From Ptiloglossa arizonensis (lineage: Eukaryota > Arthropoda > Insecta > Hymenoptera > Colletidae): DNA of 64,000 nucleotides. The notes below the pieces were generated by a model, which had not been told where the DNA came from, searched no databases, and worked only from the letters and a program-made list of their open reading frames with translations. The stretch is taken from positions 619,281-683,280 of the forward strand of contig NW_027478514.1 of NCBI RefSeq assembly GCF_051014685.1, in the 5' to 3' direction. The position numbers and the translations under genes were made by a program. This document shows positions 1 to 12,553 of the stretch, one piece after another (the first letter of the stretch is position 1; each line of letters starts with the position of its first letter).

Positions 1-3
1 GGA

Positions 4-19
4 ATGGTTGAGAAACCAT
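4..19. other. 16-bp dyad in every monomer (exemplar)
   Basis: ATGGTT and AACCAT are perfect reverse complements separated by GAGA, so a 6-bp stem with a 4-nt loop is possible. The element sits at monomer positions 4-19 and is intact in most monomers. Common variants reduce pairing, for example 'ggaacggttgag', 'aacgcttgagcaacc', 'ggttgggaaacc' and 'tggatgagaaacc'. Any extruded hairpin in vivo is inference. Confidence 0.85.
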
Positions 20-148
20 CAAAATTTTCGCAATTCTGATACTCGAAACCAATAACTACTATGGCCTAGGGCAAAAATACACATACCGCTGTAATCGGGC
101 GAGCTTCTACTACCAGATGCAATAGGAATTTCTCGAGTTCGTCAATCC

Positions 149-165
149 GTTCGCGAGATATGGGA
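149..165 (+). promoter_or_regulatory. CENP-B-box-like motif, 8 of 9 core bases (exemplar)
   Basis: The site reads GTTCGCGAGATATGGGA. Against the mammalian CENP-B box NTTCGNNNNANNCGGGN it matches TTCG, the central A and the GGG. The only mismatch is T for the first C of CGGG. The same site stands at monomer positions 149-165 in most monomers. Binding of any CENP-B-like protein here is inferred, not shown. Confidence 0.65.
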
Positions 166-3100
166 GTTTGAAGTTAAGGAATGGTTGAGAAACCATCAAA
201 ATTTTCGCTGGTCTGATACTCGAACATAATAACTGGAATGGCCTAGGGGGAAGGTACGCACACCACTGTAATCGGGCGTGTTTCTACTTTCAGATGCAAC
301 AGGAATTTCTGGAGATCGTCAATCCGTTCGCTAGATATGGGAGTTAGAAGTTAAGGAATGGTTGAGAAACCACAAAAATTTTCGCAAGTCTGATTCCCGA
401 AACCAATAACTACAAAGGCCTAGGGGAAAAGTACACACACCATTGTAATCGGGCGATTTTCTACTTTCAGATGCAACAGGAATTTCTCGAGTTCGTCAAA
501 CCGTTCGCGAGATATGGGAGTTTGAATTTAAGGAACGGTTGAGAAACCATCAAAATTTTCGCTGGTCTGATACTCGAAACAAATAACTGTAATGGCCTAG
601 GGGAAAAGTACACACACCACTGTAATCGGGCGTGTTTCTACTTTCAGATGCAACAGGAATTTCTCGAGATCGTCAATCCGTTCGCGAGATATGGGAGTTT
701 GAAGTTAAGGAATGGTTGAGAAACCATCAAAATTATCGCTGGTCTGATACTCGAAACCAATAACTGGAGTGGCCTAGGGGAGAAGTACACACACCACTGT
801 AATGGGGCGAGTTTCTACTTTCCGATGCAACAGGAATTTCTCGTGTTCGTCAATCCGTTCCTGAGATATGGGAGTTTGAAATTAAGGATTGGTTGAGAAA
901 CCATCAAAATTTTCGCAACTCTGATACTCGAAACCAATAACTACTATGGCCTAGGGCTAAAGTACACATACCGCTGTAATCGGGCGAGCTTCTACTTTCA
1001 GATGCAACAGGAATTTCTCGAGTTCGTCAATCCGTTCGCGAGATATGGGAGTTTGAAGTTAAGGAATGGTTGAGAAACCATCAAAATTTTCGCAAGTCTA
1101 ATACTCGAAACAAATAACCACAAAGGCCTAGGGGAAAAATACACATACTGTTGTAATCGCGCGAGTTTCTGCTTTCAGATGAAACAGGAATTTCTCGAGT
1201 TCGTCAATCCGTTCGCGAGATATGGGAGTTTGAAGTTAAGGAATGGTTGAGAAACCATCAAAATTTTCGCTGGTCTGATACTCGAAACCAATAACTGTAA
1301 TGGCCTAGGGGAAAAGTACACACACCACTGTAATCGGGCGAGTTTCTGCTTTCAGATGAAACAGGAATTTCTCGAGTTCGTCAATCCGTTCGCGAGATAT
1401 GGGAGTTTGAAGTTAAGGAATGGTTGAGAAACCATCAAAATTTTCGCTGGTCTGATACTCGAACATAATAACTGGAATGGCCTAGGGGAAAAGTACACAC
1501 ACCATTGTAATCGGGCGTGTTTCTACTTTGAGATGCAACAGGAATTTCTCGAGATCGTCAATCCGTTCGCCAGATATGGGAGTTAGAGGTGAAGGAATGG
1601 TTGAGAAACCATCAAAATTTTCGCAAGTCTGATTCCCGAAACCAATAACTACAAAGGCCTAGGGGAAAAATACACATACCGTTGTATTCGTGCGAGCTTC
1701 TACTTTCAGATGCAACAGGAATTTCTCGAGTTCGTCAATCCGTTCGCGAGATATGGGAGTTTGAATTTAAAGAATGGTTGAGAAACCATCAAAATTTTCG
1801 CAACTCTGATACTCGAAACCAATAACTACTATGGCCTAGGGCTAAAATACACATACCGCTGTAATCGGGCGAGCTTCTACTTTCAGATGCAACAGGAATT
1901 TCTCGAGTTCGTCAATCCGTTCGCGAGATATGGGAGTTTGAAGTTAGGGAATGGTTGAGAAACCATCAAAATTTTCGCTGGTCTGATACTGGAAACCAAT
2001 AACTACTATGGCCTAGGGGAAAAGTACACACACCATTGTAATCGGGCGAGTTTCTACTTTCAGATGCAACAGGAATTTCTCGAGTTCGTCAATCCATTCG
2101 CGAGATATGGGAGTTTGAAGTTAAGGAATGGTTGAGAAACCATCAAAATTTTCGCAAGTCTGATTCCCGAAACCAATAACTACAAAGGCCTAGGTGAAAA
2201 ATACACATACCGTTGTAATCGGGCGAGTTTCTACTTTCAGATGCAACAGGAATTTCTCGAGTTCGTCAATCCGTTCGCGACATATGGGAGTTTGAAATTA
2301 AGGAATGGTTGAGAAACCATCAAAATTTTCGCAAGTCTGATTTCCGAAACAAAGAACTACAAAGGCCTAGGGGAAAAATACACATGCCGTTGTAGTCGTG
2401 CGAGTTTCTAGTTTCAGATGCAACAGGAATTTCTCGAGTTCGTGAATCCGTTCGCGAGATATGGTAGTTCGATGTTACGGAATGGTTGAGAAACCATCAA
2501 AAATTTCGCTGGTCTGATACTCGAAACCAATAACTGGAATGGCCTAGGGGAAAAGTACACACACCATTGCAATCGGGCGAGTTTCTACTTTCAGATGCAA
2601 CAGGAATTTCTCGAGTTCGTCAAACCGTTCGCGAGATGTGAGAGTTTGAAGTTAAGGAATGGTTGTGAAACCATCAAAATTTTCGCTGGTCTGATACTCG
2701 AAACCAATAACTGTAATGGCCTAGGGGAAAAGTACACACACCACTGTAATCGGGCGTGTTTCTACTTTCAGATGCAACAGGAATTTCTCGAGATCGTCAA
2801 TCCGTTCCTGAGATATGGGAGTTTGAAACTAAGGAACGGTTGAGAAACCATCAAAATTTTCGCAACTCTGATACTCGAAACCAATAACTACTATAGCCTA
2901 GGGATAAAATACACATACCGCTGTAATCGGGCGAGCTTCTACTTTCAGATGCAACAGGAATTTCTCGAGTTCGTCAATCCGTTCCCGAGATATGGGACTT
3001 TGAAGTTAAGGAATGGTTGAGAAACCATCAAAATTATCGCTGGTCTGATTCCCGAAACCAATAACTACAAAGGCCTAGGTGAAAAATACACATACCGTTG

Positions 3101-3199
3101 TATTCGTGCGAGCTTCTACTTTCAGATGCAACAGGAATTTCTCGAGTTCGTCAATCCGTTCGCGAGATATGGGAGTTTGAAGTTAAGGAACGTTTGAGA

Positions 3200-4300
3200 A
3201 ACCATCATAATTTTCGCAAGTCTGATACTCGAAACCAATAACTATTATGGCTTAGGGCAAAAATACACACACCGCTGTAATCGGGCGAGTTTCTTCTTTC
3301 AGATGCAACAAGAACTTCTCGTGTTCGTCAATTCGTTCGCGAGATATGGGAGTTTGAAGTTAAGGAATGTTTGAGAAACATTCAAAATTTTCGCTGGTCT
3401 GATACTCGAAACCAATAACTGGAATGGCCTAGGGGAAAAGTACACATACCATTGTAATGGGGCGAATTTCTACTTTCAGATGAAACAGGAATTTCTCGTG
3501 TTCGTCTATCCGTTCGCGAGATATGGGAGTTTGAAGTTAAGGAATGGTTGAGAAACCATAAAAAATTTCGCACGTCTGATACTCGAAACCAATAACTATT
3601 ATGGCCTAGGGCAAAAATACACACACCGCTGTAATCGGGCGAGTTTCTTCGTTCAGATGCAACAAGAATTTCTCGTGTTCGTCAATTCGTTCGCGAGATA
3701 TGGGAGTTTGAAGTTAAGGAATGGTTGAGAAACGATCAAAATTTTCGCTGGTCTGATACTCGAAACCAATAACTGGAATGGCCTAGGGGAAAAGTACACA
3801 TACCATTGTAATGGCTCGAGTTTCTACTTTCCGATGCAACAGGAATTTCTCGAGTTCGTCAATTCGTTCGCGAGATATGGGAGTTTGAAATTAAGGAATG
3901 GTTGAGAAACCATCAAAATTTTCGCATGTCTGATACTCGAAACCAATAACTATTATGGCTTAGGGCAAAAATACACACACCGCTGTAATCGGGCGAGTTT
4001 CTTCTTTCAGATGCAACAAGAACTTCTCGTGTTCGTCAATTCGTTCGCGAGATATGGGAGTTTGAAGTTAAGGAATGTTTGAGAAACATTCAAAATTTTC
4101 GCTGGTCTGATACTCGAAACCAATAACTGGAATGGCCTAGGGGAAAAGTACACATACCATTGTAATGGCTCGAGTTTCTACTTTCCGATGCAACAGGAAT
4201 TTCTCGAGTTCGTGAATTCGTTCGCGAGATATGGGAGTTTGAAATTAAGGAATGGTTGAGAAACCATCAAAATTTTCGCATGTCTGATACTCGAAACCAA
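3200..4300 (+). repeat. Local 4-monomer periodicity
   Basis: The linked variant 'attatggcttagggc', with 'caagaacttctcgtg' downstream, occurs at 3244 and 3952, exactly 708 bp (four monomers) apart. Neighbouring 'tttgagaaacattc' variants repeat at the same offset. This is a small tandem higher-order unit; its edges are approximate. Confidence 0.7.
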
Positions 4301-4399
4301 TAACTATTGTGGCCTAGGGCAAAAGTACACACACCGCTGTAATCGGGCGGGTTTCTTCGTTCAGATGCAACAAGAATTTCTCGTGTTCGTCAATTCGTT

Positions 4400-5750
4400 C
4401 GCGAGATATGGGAGTTAGAAGTTAAGGAATGGTTGAGAAACCATCAAAATTTTCGCAAGTCTGATTCCCGAAATCAATAACTACAAAGACCTAGAGGAAA
4501 AATACCCATGCCGTTGTAATCGTGCGAGTTTCTACTTTCAGATGCAACAGGAATTTCTCGAGATCGTGAATCCGTTCGCGAGATATGGGAGTTTGAAGTT
4601 AAGGAATGGTTGAGAAACCATCAAAATTTTCGCTGGTCTGATGCTCGAAACCAATAACTGGAATGGCCTAGGGGAAAAGTACACACACCACTGTAATCGG
4701 GCGTGTTTCTACTTTCAGATGCAACAGGAATTTCTCGAGATCGTCAATCCGTTCGCGATATATGGGAGTTAGAAGTTAAGGAATGGTTGAGAAACATTCA
4801 AAATTTTCGCAAGTCTGATTCCCGAAACCAATAACTACTATGGCCTAGGGCAAAAATACACATACCGTTGTAATCGGGCGAGCTTCTGCTTTCAGATGCA
4901 ACAAGATTTTCTCGGGTTCGTCAATCCGTTCGCGAGATATGGGAGTTTGAAGATAAGGAATGGTTGAGAAACCATCAAAATTATCGCTGGTCTGATACTC
5001 GAAACCAATAACTCGAGTGGCCTAGGGGAAAAGTACACACACCACTGTAATCGGGCGTGTTTCTACTTTCAGATGCAACAGGAATTTCTCGAGTTCGTCA
5101 TTCCGTTCGCGAGATATGGGAGTTTGAATTTAAGGAATGGTTGAGAAACCATCAAAATTTTCGCAACTCTGATACTCGAAACCAATAACTACTATGGCCG
5201 AGGGCTAAAATACACATACCGCTGTAATCGGGCGAGCTTCTTCTTTCAGATGCAACAGGAATTTTTCGAGTTCGTCAATCCGTTCGCGAGATATGGGACT
5301 TTGAAGATAAGGAATGGTTGAGAAACCATCAAAATTATCGCTGGTCTGATACTCGAAACCAATAACTCGAGTGGCCTAGGGGAAAAGTACACTCACCACT
5401 GTAATCGGGCGTGTTTCTACTTTCAGATGCAACAGGAATTTCTCGAGATCGTCAATCCGTTCGCGATATATGGGAGTTAGAAGTTAAGGAATGGTTGAGA
5501 AACCATCAAAATCATCGCAAGTCTGATTCCCGAAATCAATAACTACAAAGACCTAGAGGAAAAGTACCCATGCCGTTGTAATCGTGCGAGTTTCTACTTT
5601 CAGATGCAACAGGAATTTCTCGAGATCGTGAATCCGTTCGCGAGATATGGGAGTTTGAAGTTAAGGAATGGTTGAGAAACCATCAAAAATTTCGCTGGTC
5701 TGATACTCGAAACCAATAACTGGAATGGCCTAGGGGAAAAGTACAGACAC
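4400..5750 (+). repeat. Local 6-monomer duplication
   Basis: The rare variant 'aaatcaataactacaaagac' followed by 'acccatgccg' occurs at about 4471 and 5533, 1,062 bp (six monomers) apart. Similar flanking variants accompany both copies. Edges are approximate. Confidence 0.7.
4603..4779 (+). repeat. Class A monomer exemplar (ctggtctg / tggaatgg)
   Basis: This represents one of three recurrent monomer classes. Linked markers are 'cgctggtctgat', 'aactggaatggcc', 'ccactgtaatcgggcgtg', 'gagatcgtc' and usually 'gggagttag' at the end. The same set recurs throughout the window, with local exchange of individual markers. The class names are mine. Confidence 0.8.
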
Positions 5751-6339
5751 CACTGTAATCGGGCGTGTTTCTAGTTTCAGATGCAACAGGAATTTCTCGA
5801 GTTCGTCAAACCGTTCGCGGGATATGGGAGTTTGAAGTTAAGGAATGGTGGAGAAACCATCAAAATTTTCGCTGGTGTGATACTGGAAACCAATAACTAC
5901 TATGGCCCATGGGAAAAGTACACTCACCATTGTAATCGAGCGAGTTTCTACTTTCAGATGCAACAGGGATTTCTCGAGATCGTCAATCCGTTCGCGAGAT
6001 ATGGGAGTTTGAAATTAAGGAATGGATGACAAGCCATCAAAATATTCGCAACCCTGATACTCGAAACCAATAACTACTATGGCCTAGGGCAAAAATACAC
6101 ATACCGCTGTAATCGGGCGAGTTTCTACTTTCAGATGCAAGAGGAATTTCTCGAGTTCGTCAATCCGTTCGCGAGATATGGGAGTTTGAAATAAAGGAAT
6201 GGTTCAGAAACCATCAAAATTTTCGCTGGTCTGATACTCGAAACCAATAACTGTAATGGCCAAGGGGAAAAGTACACACACCACTGTAATCGGCGTGTTT
6301 CTACTTTTAGATGCAACAGGAACTTCTCGAGATCGTCAA

Positions 6340-7400
6340 TCCGTTCGCGAGATATGGGAGTTTGAAATTAAGGAATGGTTGAGAAACCATCAAAATTTAC
6401 GCAAGTCTGATTCCCGAAACAAAGAACTACAAAGGCCTAGGGGAAAAATACACATGCCGTTGTAGTCGTGCGAGTTTCTAGTTTCAGATGCAACAGGAAT
6501 TTCTCGAGTTCGTGAATCCGTTCGCGAGATATGGTAGTTCGATGTTAAGGAATGGTTGAGAAACCATAAAAAATTTCGCTGGTCTGATACTCGAAACCAA
6601 TAACTGGAATGGCCTAGGGGAAAAGTACACACACCATTGCAATCGGGCGAGTTTCTACTTTCAGATGCAACAGGAATTTCTCGAGTTCGTCAAACCGTTC
6701 GCGAGATATGAGAGTTTGAAGTTAAGGAATGGTTGAGAAACCATCAAAATTTTCGCTTGTCTGATACTCGAAAACAATAACTGTAATGGCCTAGGGGAAA
6801 AGTACACACACCACTGTAATCGGGCGTGTTTCTACTTTCAGATGCAACAGGAATTTCACGAGATCGTCAATCCGTTCCTGAGATATGGGAGTTCGAAACT
6901 AAGGAACGGTTGAGAAACCATCAAAATTTTCGCAACTCTGATACTCGAAACCAATAACTACTATAGCCTAGGGATAAAATACACATACCGCTGTAATCGG
7001 GCGAGCTTCTACTTTCAGATGCAACAGGAATTTCTCGAGTTCGTCAATCCGTTCGCGAGATATGGGACTTTGAAGTTAAGGAATGGTTGAGAAACCATCA
7101 AAATTATCGCTGGTCTGATACTCGAAACCAATAACTGGAGTGGCCTAGGGGGAAAGTACACACACCATTGTAATCGGGAGAGTTTCTACTTTCATATGCA
7201 ACAGGAATTTCTCGAGTTCGTAAATCCGTTCGCGAGATATGGGAGTTTGAAATTAAGGAATGGTTGAGAAACCATCAAAATTTTCGCATGTCTGATACTC
7301 GAAACGAATAACTACAATGGCCTAGGGGAAAAATACACATACCGTTGTAATCGGGCGAATTTCTACTTTCAGATGCAACAGGAATTTCTCGAGTTCGTCA
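6340..7400 (+). repeat. Six-monomer segment, copy 1 (19-monomer offset)
   Basis: This segment carries a run of rare variants: 'aaaatttacgc', 'gaaacaaagaac', 'tcctgagatatg', 'cctagggataaaat' and 'tttcatatgc'. The same run recurs at 9703-10763, displaced by exactly 3,363 bp (19 monomers). A more diverged relative of its first half lies at about 2280-3010. Edges were judged by eye. Confidence 0.8.
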
Positions 7401-9702
7401 ATCCGTTCGCGAGATATGAGAGTTAGAATTTAAGGAATGGTTGCGAAACCATCAAAATTTTCGCAAGTCTGATTCCCGAAACCAATAACTACAAAGGCCT
7501 AGGTGAAAAATACACATACCGTTGTATTCGTGCGAGCTTCTACTTTCAGATGCAACAGGAATTTCTCGAGTTCGTCAATCCGTTCGCGAGATATGGGAGT
7601 TTGAAGTTAAGGAATGGTTGAGAAACCATCAAAATTTTCGCTGGTCTGATACTCGAAACCAATAACTGGAATGGCCTAGGGGAAAAGTACACATACCATT
7701 GTAATGGGGCGAGTTTCTACTTTCCGATGCAACAGGAATTTCTCGAGTACGTCAATTCGTTCGCGAGATATGGGAGTTTGAAATTAAGGAATGGTTGAGA
7801 AACCATCAAAATTTTCGCATGTCTGATACTCGAAACCAATAAATACAATGGCCTAGGGGAAAAATACACATACCGTTGTAATCGGGCGAATTTCTACTTT
7901 CAGATGCAACAGGAATTTCTCGATTTCGTCAATCCGTTCGCGAGATATGGGACTTTGAAGATAAGGAATGGTTGAGAAACCATCAAAATTATCGCTGGTC
8001 TGTTACTCGAAACCAATAACTCGAGTGGCCTAGCGGAAAAGTACACACACCACTGTAATCGGGCGTGTTTCTACTTTCAGATGCAACAGGAATTTCTCGA
8101 GATCGTGAATCCGTTCGCGAGATATGCGAGTTTGAAGTTAAGGAACGGTTGGGAAACCATCAAAATTTTCGCAAGTCTGATACTCGAAACCAATAACTAC
8201 TATGGCCTAGGGGAAAAGTGCACACACCATTGTAATCGGGCGAGTTTCTACTTTCAGATGCAACAGGAATTTCTCGAGTTCGTAAATCCGTTCGCGAGAT
8301 ATGGGAGTTTGAAGTTAAGGATCGCTTGAGCAACCATCAAAATTTTCGCAAGTCTGATACTCGAAACCAATAACTGGAATGGCCTAGGGGAAAAGTACAC
8401 ACACCATTGTAATCGGGCGAGTTTCTGCTTTCAGATGCAACAGGAATTTCTCGAGGTCGTCAATCAGTTCGCGAGATATGGGAGTTTGAAGTTAAGGAAT
8501 GGTTGAGAAACCATCAAAATTCTCGCAAGTCTGATAATCGAAACCAATAACTACTATGGCCCATGGGAAAAGTACACTCACCATTGTAATCGAGCGAGTT
8601 TCTACTTTCAGATGCAACAGGAATTTCTCGAGATCGTCAATCCGTTCGCGAGATATGGGAGTTTGAAATTAAGGAATGGATGACAAACCATCAAAATATT
8701 CGCAACCCTGATACTCGAAACCAATAACTACTATGGCCTAGGGCAAAAATACACATACCGCTGTAATCGGGCGAGTTTCTACATTCAGATGCAAGAGGAA
8801 TTTCTCGAGTTCGTCAATCCGTTCGCGAGATATGGGAGTTTGAAATAAAGCAATGGTTCAGAAACCATCAAAATTTTCGCTGGTCTGATACTCGAAACCA
8901 ATAACTGTAATGGCCAAGGGGAAAAGTACACACACCACTGTAATCGGGCGTGTTTCTACTTTTAGATGCAACAGGAATTTCTCGAGATCGTCAATCCGTT
9001 CGCGAGATATGGGAGTTTGAAATTAAGGAATGGTTGAGAAACCATCAAAATTTTCGCAAGTCTGATTCCCGAAACAAAGAACTACAAAGGCCTAGGGGAA
9101 AAATACACATGCCGTTGTAGTCGTGCGAGTTTCTAGTTTCAGATGCAACAGGAATTTCTCGAGTTCGTGAATCCGTTCGCGAGATATGGGACTTTGAAGT
9201 TAAGGAATGGTTGAGAAACCATCAAAATTATCGCTGGTCTGATACTCGAAACCAATAACTGGAGTGGCCTAGGGGGAAAGTACACACACCACTGTAATCG
9301 GGCGTGTTTCTACTTTCAGATGAAACAGGAATTTCTCGAGATAGTCAATCTGTTCGCGAGATATGGGAGTTTGAAGTTAAGGAATGGTTGAGAAACCATC
9401 AAAATTTTCGCTGGTCTGATACCCGAAACCAATAACTACTATGGCCTAGGGGAAAAGTGCACACACCATTGTAATCGGGAGAGTTTCTACTTTCAGATGC
9501 AACAGGAATTTCTCGAGTTCGTAAATCCGTTCGCGAGATATGGGAGTTTGAAATTAAGGAATGGTTGAGAAACCATCAAAATTTTCGCATGTCTGATACT
9601 CGAAACGAATAACTACAATGGCCTTGGGGAAAAATACACATACCGTTGTAATCGGGCGAATTTCTACTTTCAGATGCAACAGGAATTTCTCGAGTTCGTC
9701 AA

Positions 9703-10763
9703 TCCGTTCGCGAGATATGGGAGTTTGAAATTAAGGAATGGTTGAGAAACCATCAAAATTTACGCAAGTCTGATTCCCGAAACAAAGAACTACAAAGGCC
9801 TAGGGGAAAAATACACATGCCGTTGTAGTCGTGCGAGTTTCTAGTTTCAGATGCAACAGGAATTTCTCGAGTTCGTGAATCCGTTCGCGAGATATGGTAG
9901 TTCGATGTTAAGGAATGGTTGAGAAACCATAAAAAATTTCGCTGGTCTGATACTCGAAACCAATAACTGGAATGGCCTAGGGGAAAAGTACACACACCAT
10001 TGCAATCGGGCGAGTTTCTACTTTCAGATGCAACAGGAATTTCTCGAGTTCGTCAAACCGTTCGCGAGATATGAGAGTTTGAAGTTAAGGAATGGTTGAG
10101 AAACCATCAAAATTTTCGCTGGTCTGATACTCGAAAACAATAACTGTAATGGCCTAGGGGAAAAGTACACACACCACTGTAATCGGGCGTGTTTCTACTT
10201 TCAGATGCAACAGGAATTTCACGAGATCGTCAATCCGTTCCTGAGATATGGGAGTTCGAAACTAAGGAACGGTCGAGAAACCATCAAAATTTTCGCAACT
10301 CTGATACTCGAAACCAATAACTACTATAGCCTAGGGATAAAATACACATACCGCTGTAATCGGGCGAGCTTCTACTTTCAGATGCAACAGGAATTTCTCG
10401 AGTTCGTCAATCCGTTCGCGAGATATGGGACTTTGAAGTTAAGGAATGGTTGAGAAACCATCAAAATTATCGCTGGTCTGATACTCGAAACCAATAACTG
10501 GAGTGGCCTAGGGGGAAAGTACACACACCATTGTAATCGGGAGAGTTTCTACTTTCATATGCAACAGGAATTTCTCGAGTTCGTAAATCCGTTCGCGAGA
10601 TATGGGAGTTTGAAATTAAGGAATGGTTGAGAAACCATCAAAATTTTCGCATGTCTGATACTCGAAACGAATAACTACAATGGCCTAGGGGAAAAATACA
10701 CATACCGTTGTAATCGGGCGAATTTCTACTTTCAGATGCAACAGGAATTTCTCGAGTTCGTAA
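9703..10763 (+). repeat. Six-monomer segment, copy 2 (19-monomer offset)
   Basis: Second copy of the 6340-7400 segment with the same linked rare variants and few differences (for example 'acggtcgag' here against 'acggttgag'). The next region, at about 11.0-11.7 kb, resembles 7.8-8.4 kb at an 18- then 19-monomer offset, so the duplicated tract is longer but interrupted by a one-monomer length change. Confidence 0.8.
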
Positions 10764-12536
10764 ATCCGTTCGCGAGATATGGGAGTTTGAAATTAAGGAA
10801 TGGTTGAGAAACCATCAAAACTATCGCATGTCTGATACTCGAAACGAATAACTACAATGGCCTAGGGGAAAAATACACACACCGTTGTATTCGTGCGAGC
10901 TTCTACTTTCAGATGCAACAGGAATTTCTCGAGTACGTCAATTCGTTCGCGAGATATGGGAGTTTGAAATTAAGGAATGGTTGAGAAACCATCAAAATTT
11001 TCGCATGTCTGATACTCGAAACCAATAAATACAATGGCCTAGGGGAAAAATACACATACCGTTGTAATCGGGCGAATTTCTACTTTCAGATGCAACAGGA
11101 ATTTCTCGATTTCGTCAATCCGTTCGCGAGATATGGGACTTTGAAGATAAGGAATGGTTGAGAAACCATCAAAATTATCGCTGGTCTGTTACTCGAAACC
11201 AATAACTCGAGTGGCCTAGGGAAAAGTACACACACCACTGTAATCGGGCGTGTTTCTACTTTCAGATGCAACAGGAATTTCTCGAGATCGTCAATCCGTT
11301 CGCGAGATATGGGAGTTAGAGGTTAAGGAATGGTTGAGATACCATGAACATTTTCGCAAGTCTGATTCCCGAAACCAATAACCACAAAGGCCTAGGGGAA
11401 AAATACACATGCCGTTGTAATCGTGCGAGTTTCTACTTTCAGATGCAACAGGAATTTCTCGAGATCGTGAATCCGTTCGCGAGATATGCGAGTTTGAAGT
11501 TAAGGAACGGTTGGGAAACCATCAAAATTTTCGCAAGTCTGATACTCGAAACCAATAACTACTATGGCCTAGGGGAAAAGTGCACACACCATTGTAATCG
11601 GGCGAGTTTCTACTTTCAGATGCAACAGGAATTTCTCGAGTTCGTAAATCCGTTCGCGAGATATGGGAGTTTGAAGTTAAGGATCGCTTGAGCAACCATC
11701 AAAATTTTCGCAAGTCTGATACTCGAAACCAATAACTGGAATGGCCTAGGGGAAAAGTACACACACCATTGTAATCGGGCGAGTTTCTACTTTCAGATGC
11801 AACAGGAATTTCTCGAGTTCGTCAATCCGTTCGCGAGATATGGGAGTTAGAATTTAAGGAATGGTTGAGAAACCATCAAAATTTTCGCATGTCTGATACT
11901 CGAAACGAATAACTACAATGGCCTAGGGGAAAAATACACATACCGTTGTAATCGGGCGAATTTCTACTTTCAGATGCAACAAGAATTTCTCGAGTTCGTC
12001 AATCCGTTCGCGAGATATGGGAGTTTGAAGTTAAGGAATGGTTGAGAAACCATCAAAATTTTCGCTGGTCTGATACTCGAAACCAATAACTGGAATGGCC
12101 TAGGGGAAAAGTACACATACCATTGTAATGGGGCGAGTTTCTACTTTCCGATGCAACAGGAATTTCTCGAGTACGTCAATTCGTTCGCGAGATATGGGAG
12201 TTTGAAATTAAGGAATGGTTGAGAAACCATCAAAATTTTCGCATGTCTGATACTCGAAACCAATAACTACAACGGCCTAGGGGAAAAATACACATACCGT
12301 TGTAATCGGGCGAATTTCTACTTTCAGATGAAACAGGAATTTCTCGTGTTCGTCTATCCGTTCGCGAGATATGGGAGTTTGAAATTAAGGAATGGTTGAG
12401 AAACCATCAAAATTTTCGCATGTCTGATACTCGAAACCAATAACTATTATGGCCTAGGGCAAAAATACACACACCGCTGTAATCGGGCGAGTTTCTTCGT
12501 TCAGATGTAACAAGAATTTCTCGTGTTCGTCAATTC

Positions 12537-12553
12537 GTTCGCGAGATACGGGA
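12537..12553 (+). promoter_or_regulatory. Exact CENP-B box match
   Basis: The site reads GTTCGCGAGATACGGGA and matches all nine fixed bases of NTTCGNNNNANNCGGGN. It differs from the prevailing monomer by one T-to-C change. The host monomer also has 'cagatgtaac' and 'ttcgttcag' upstream. No other exact site with this background was seen. Confidence 0.7.

Larger units (their letters stand above)
1..177 (+). repeat. Reference monomer with internal landmarks
   Basis: This first complete unit fixes the numbering used elsewhere. Consensus landmarks by monomer position: dyad ATGGTTGAGAAACCAT at 4-19; AAAATTTT at 21-28; AvrII-type CCTAGG at 65-70; XhoI-type CTCGAG at 132-137; CENP-B-box-like 17-mer at 149-165, which overlaps the NruI-type TCGCGA at 151-156. 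The hand-made consensus has 75 G+C in 177 and nine CpGs, against about eight expected from its base composition. The most variable places are the three bases after 'aact' (about 57-60), the bases before 'tgtaatcg' (about 85-90), and the end of the unit (about 170-177). Confidence 0.95.

Noticed and set aside
46..56. CCAAT within 'gaaaccaataac' as a possible promoter element.
   Set aside because: A five-base motif in each repeat, with no gene or other promoter element near it.
85..105. Second CENP-B-like site around 'accgttgtaatcgggc', about seven of nine fixed bases.
   Set aside because: By my estimate a 7/9 match on either strand is expected in roughly half of random 177-bp units, and class A monomers ('accactgtaatcggg') score only six. 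It is not evidence of a second box.
106..122. 'tttctactttcag' followed by 'atg' resembles a 3' splice acceptor next to a start codon.
   Set aside because: It recurs in every monomer with no exon-like open sequence downstream and no matching donor. A pyrimidine run ending in CAG is common by chance.
11344..11691. Longest open frame (115 codons), with near-identical ones at 13645 and 15592 and many of 60-98 codons on both strands.
   Set aside because: All are readings of the satellite. The unit is 59 codons long, so a frame stays open into the next monomer whenever the usual TGA in 'ggttgag' is changed (for example 'ggttggg'). The peptides repeat every 59 residues, and starts and stops are fixed monomer positions. 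No codon-level constraint or gene context is visible.
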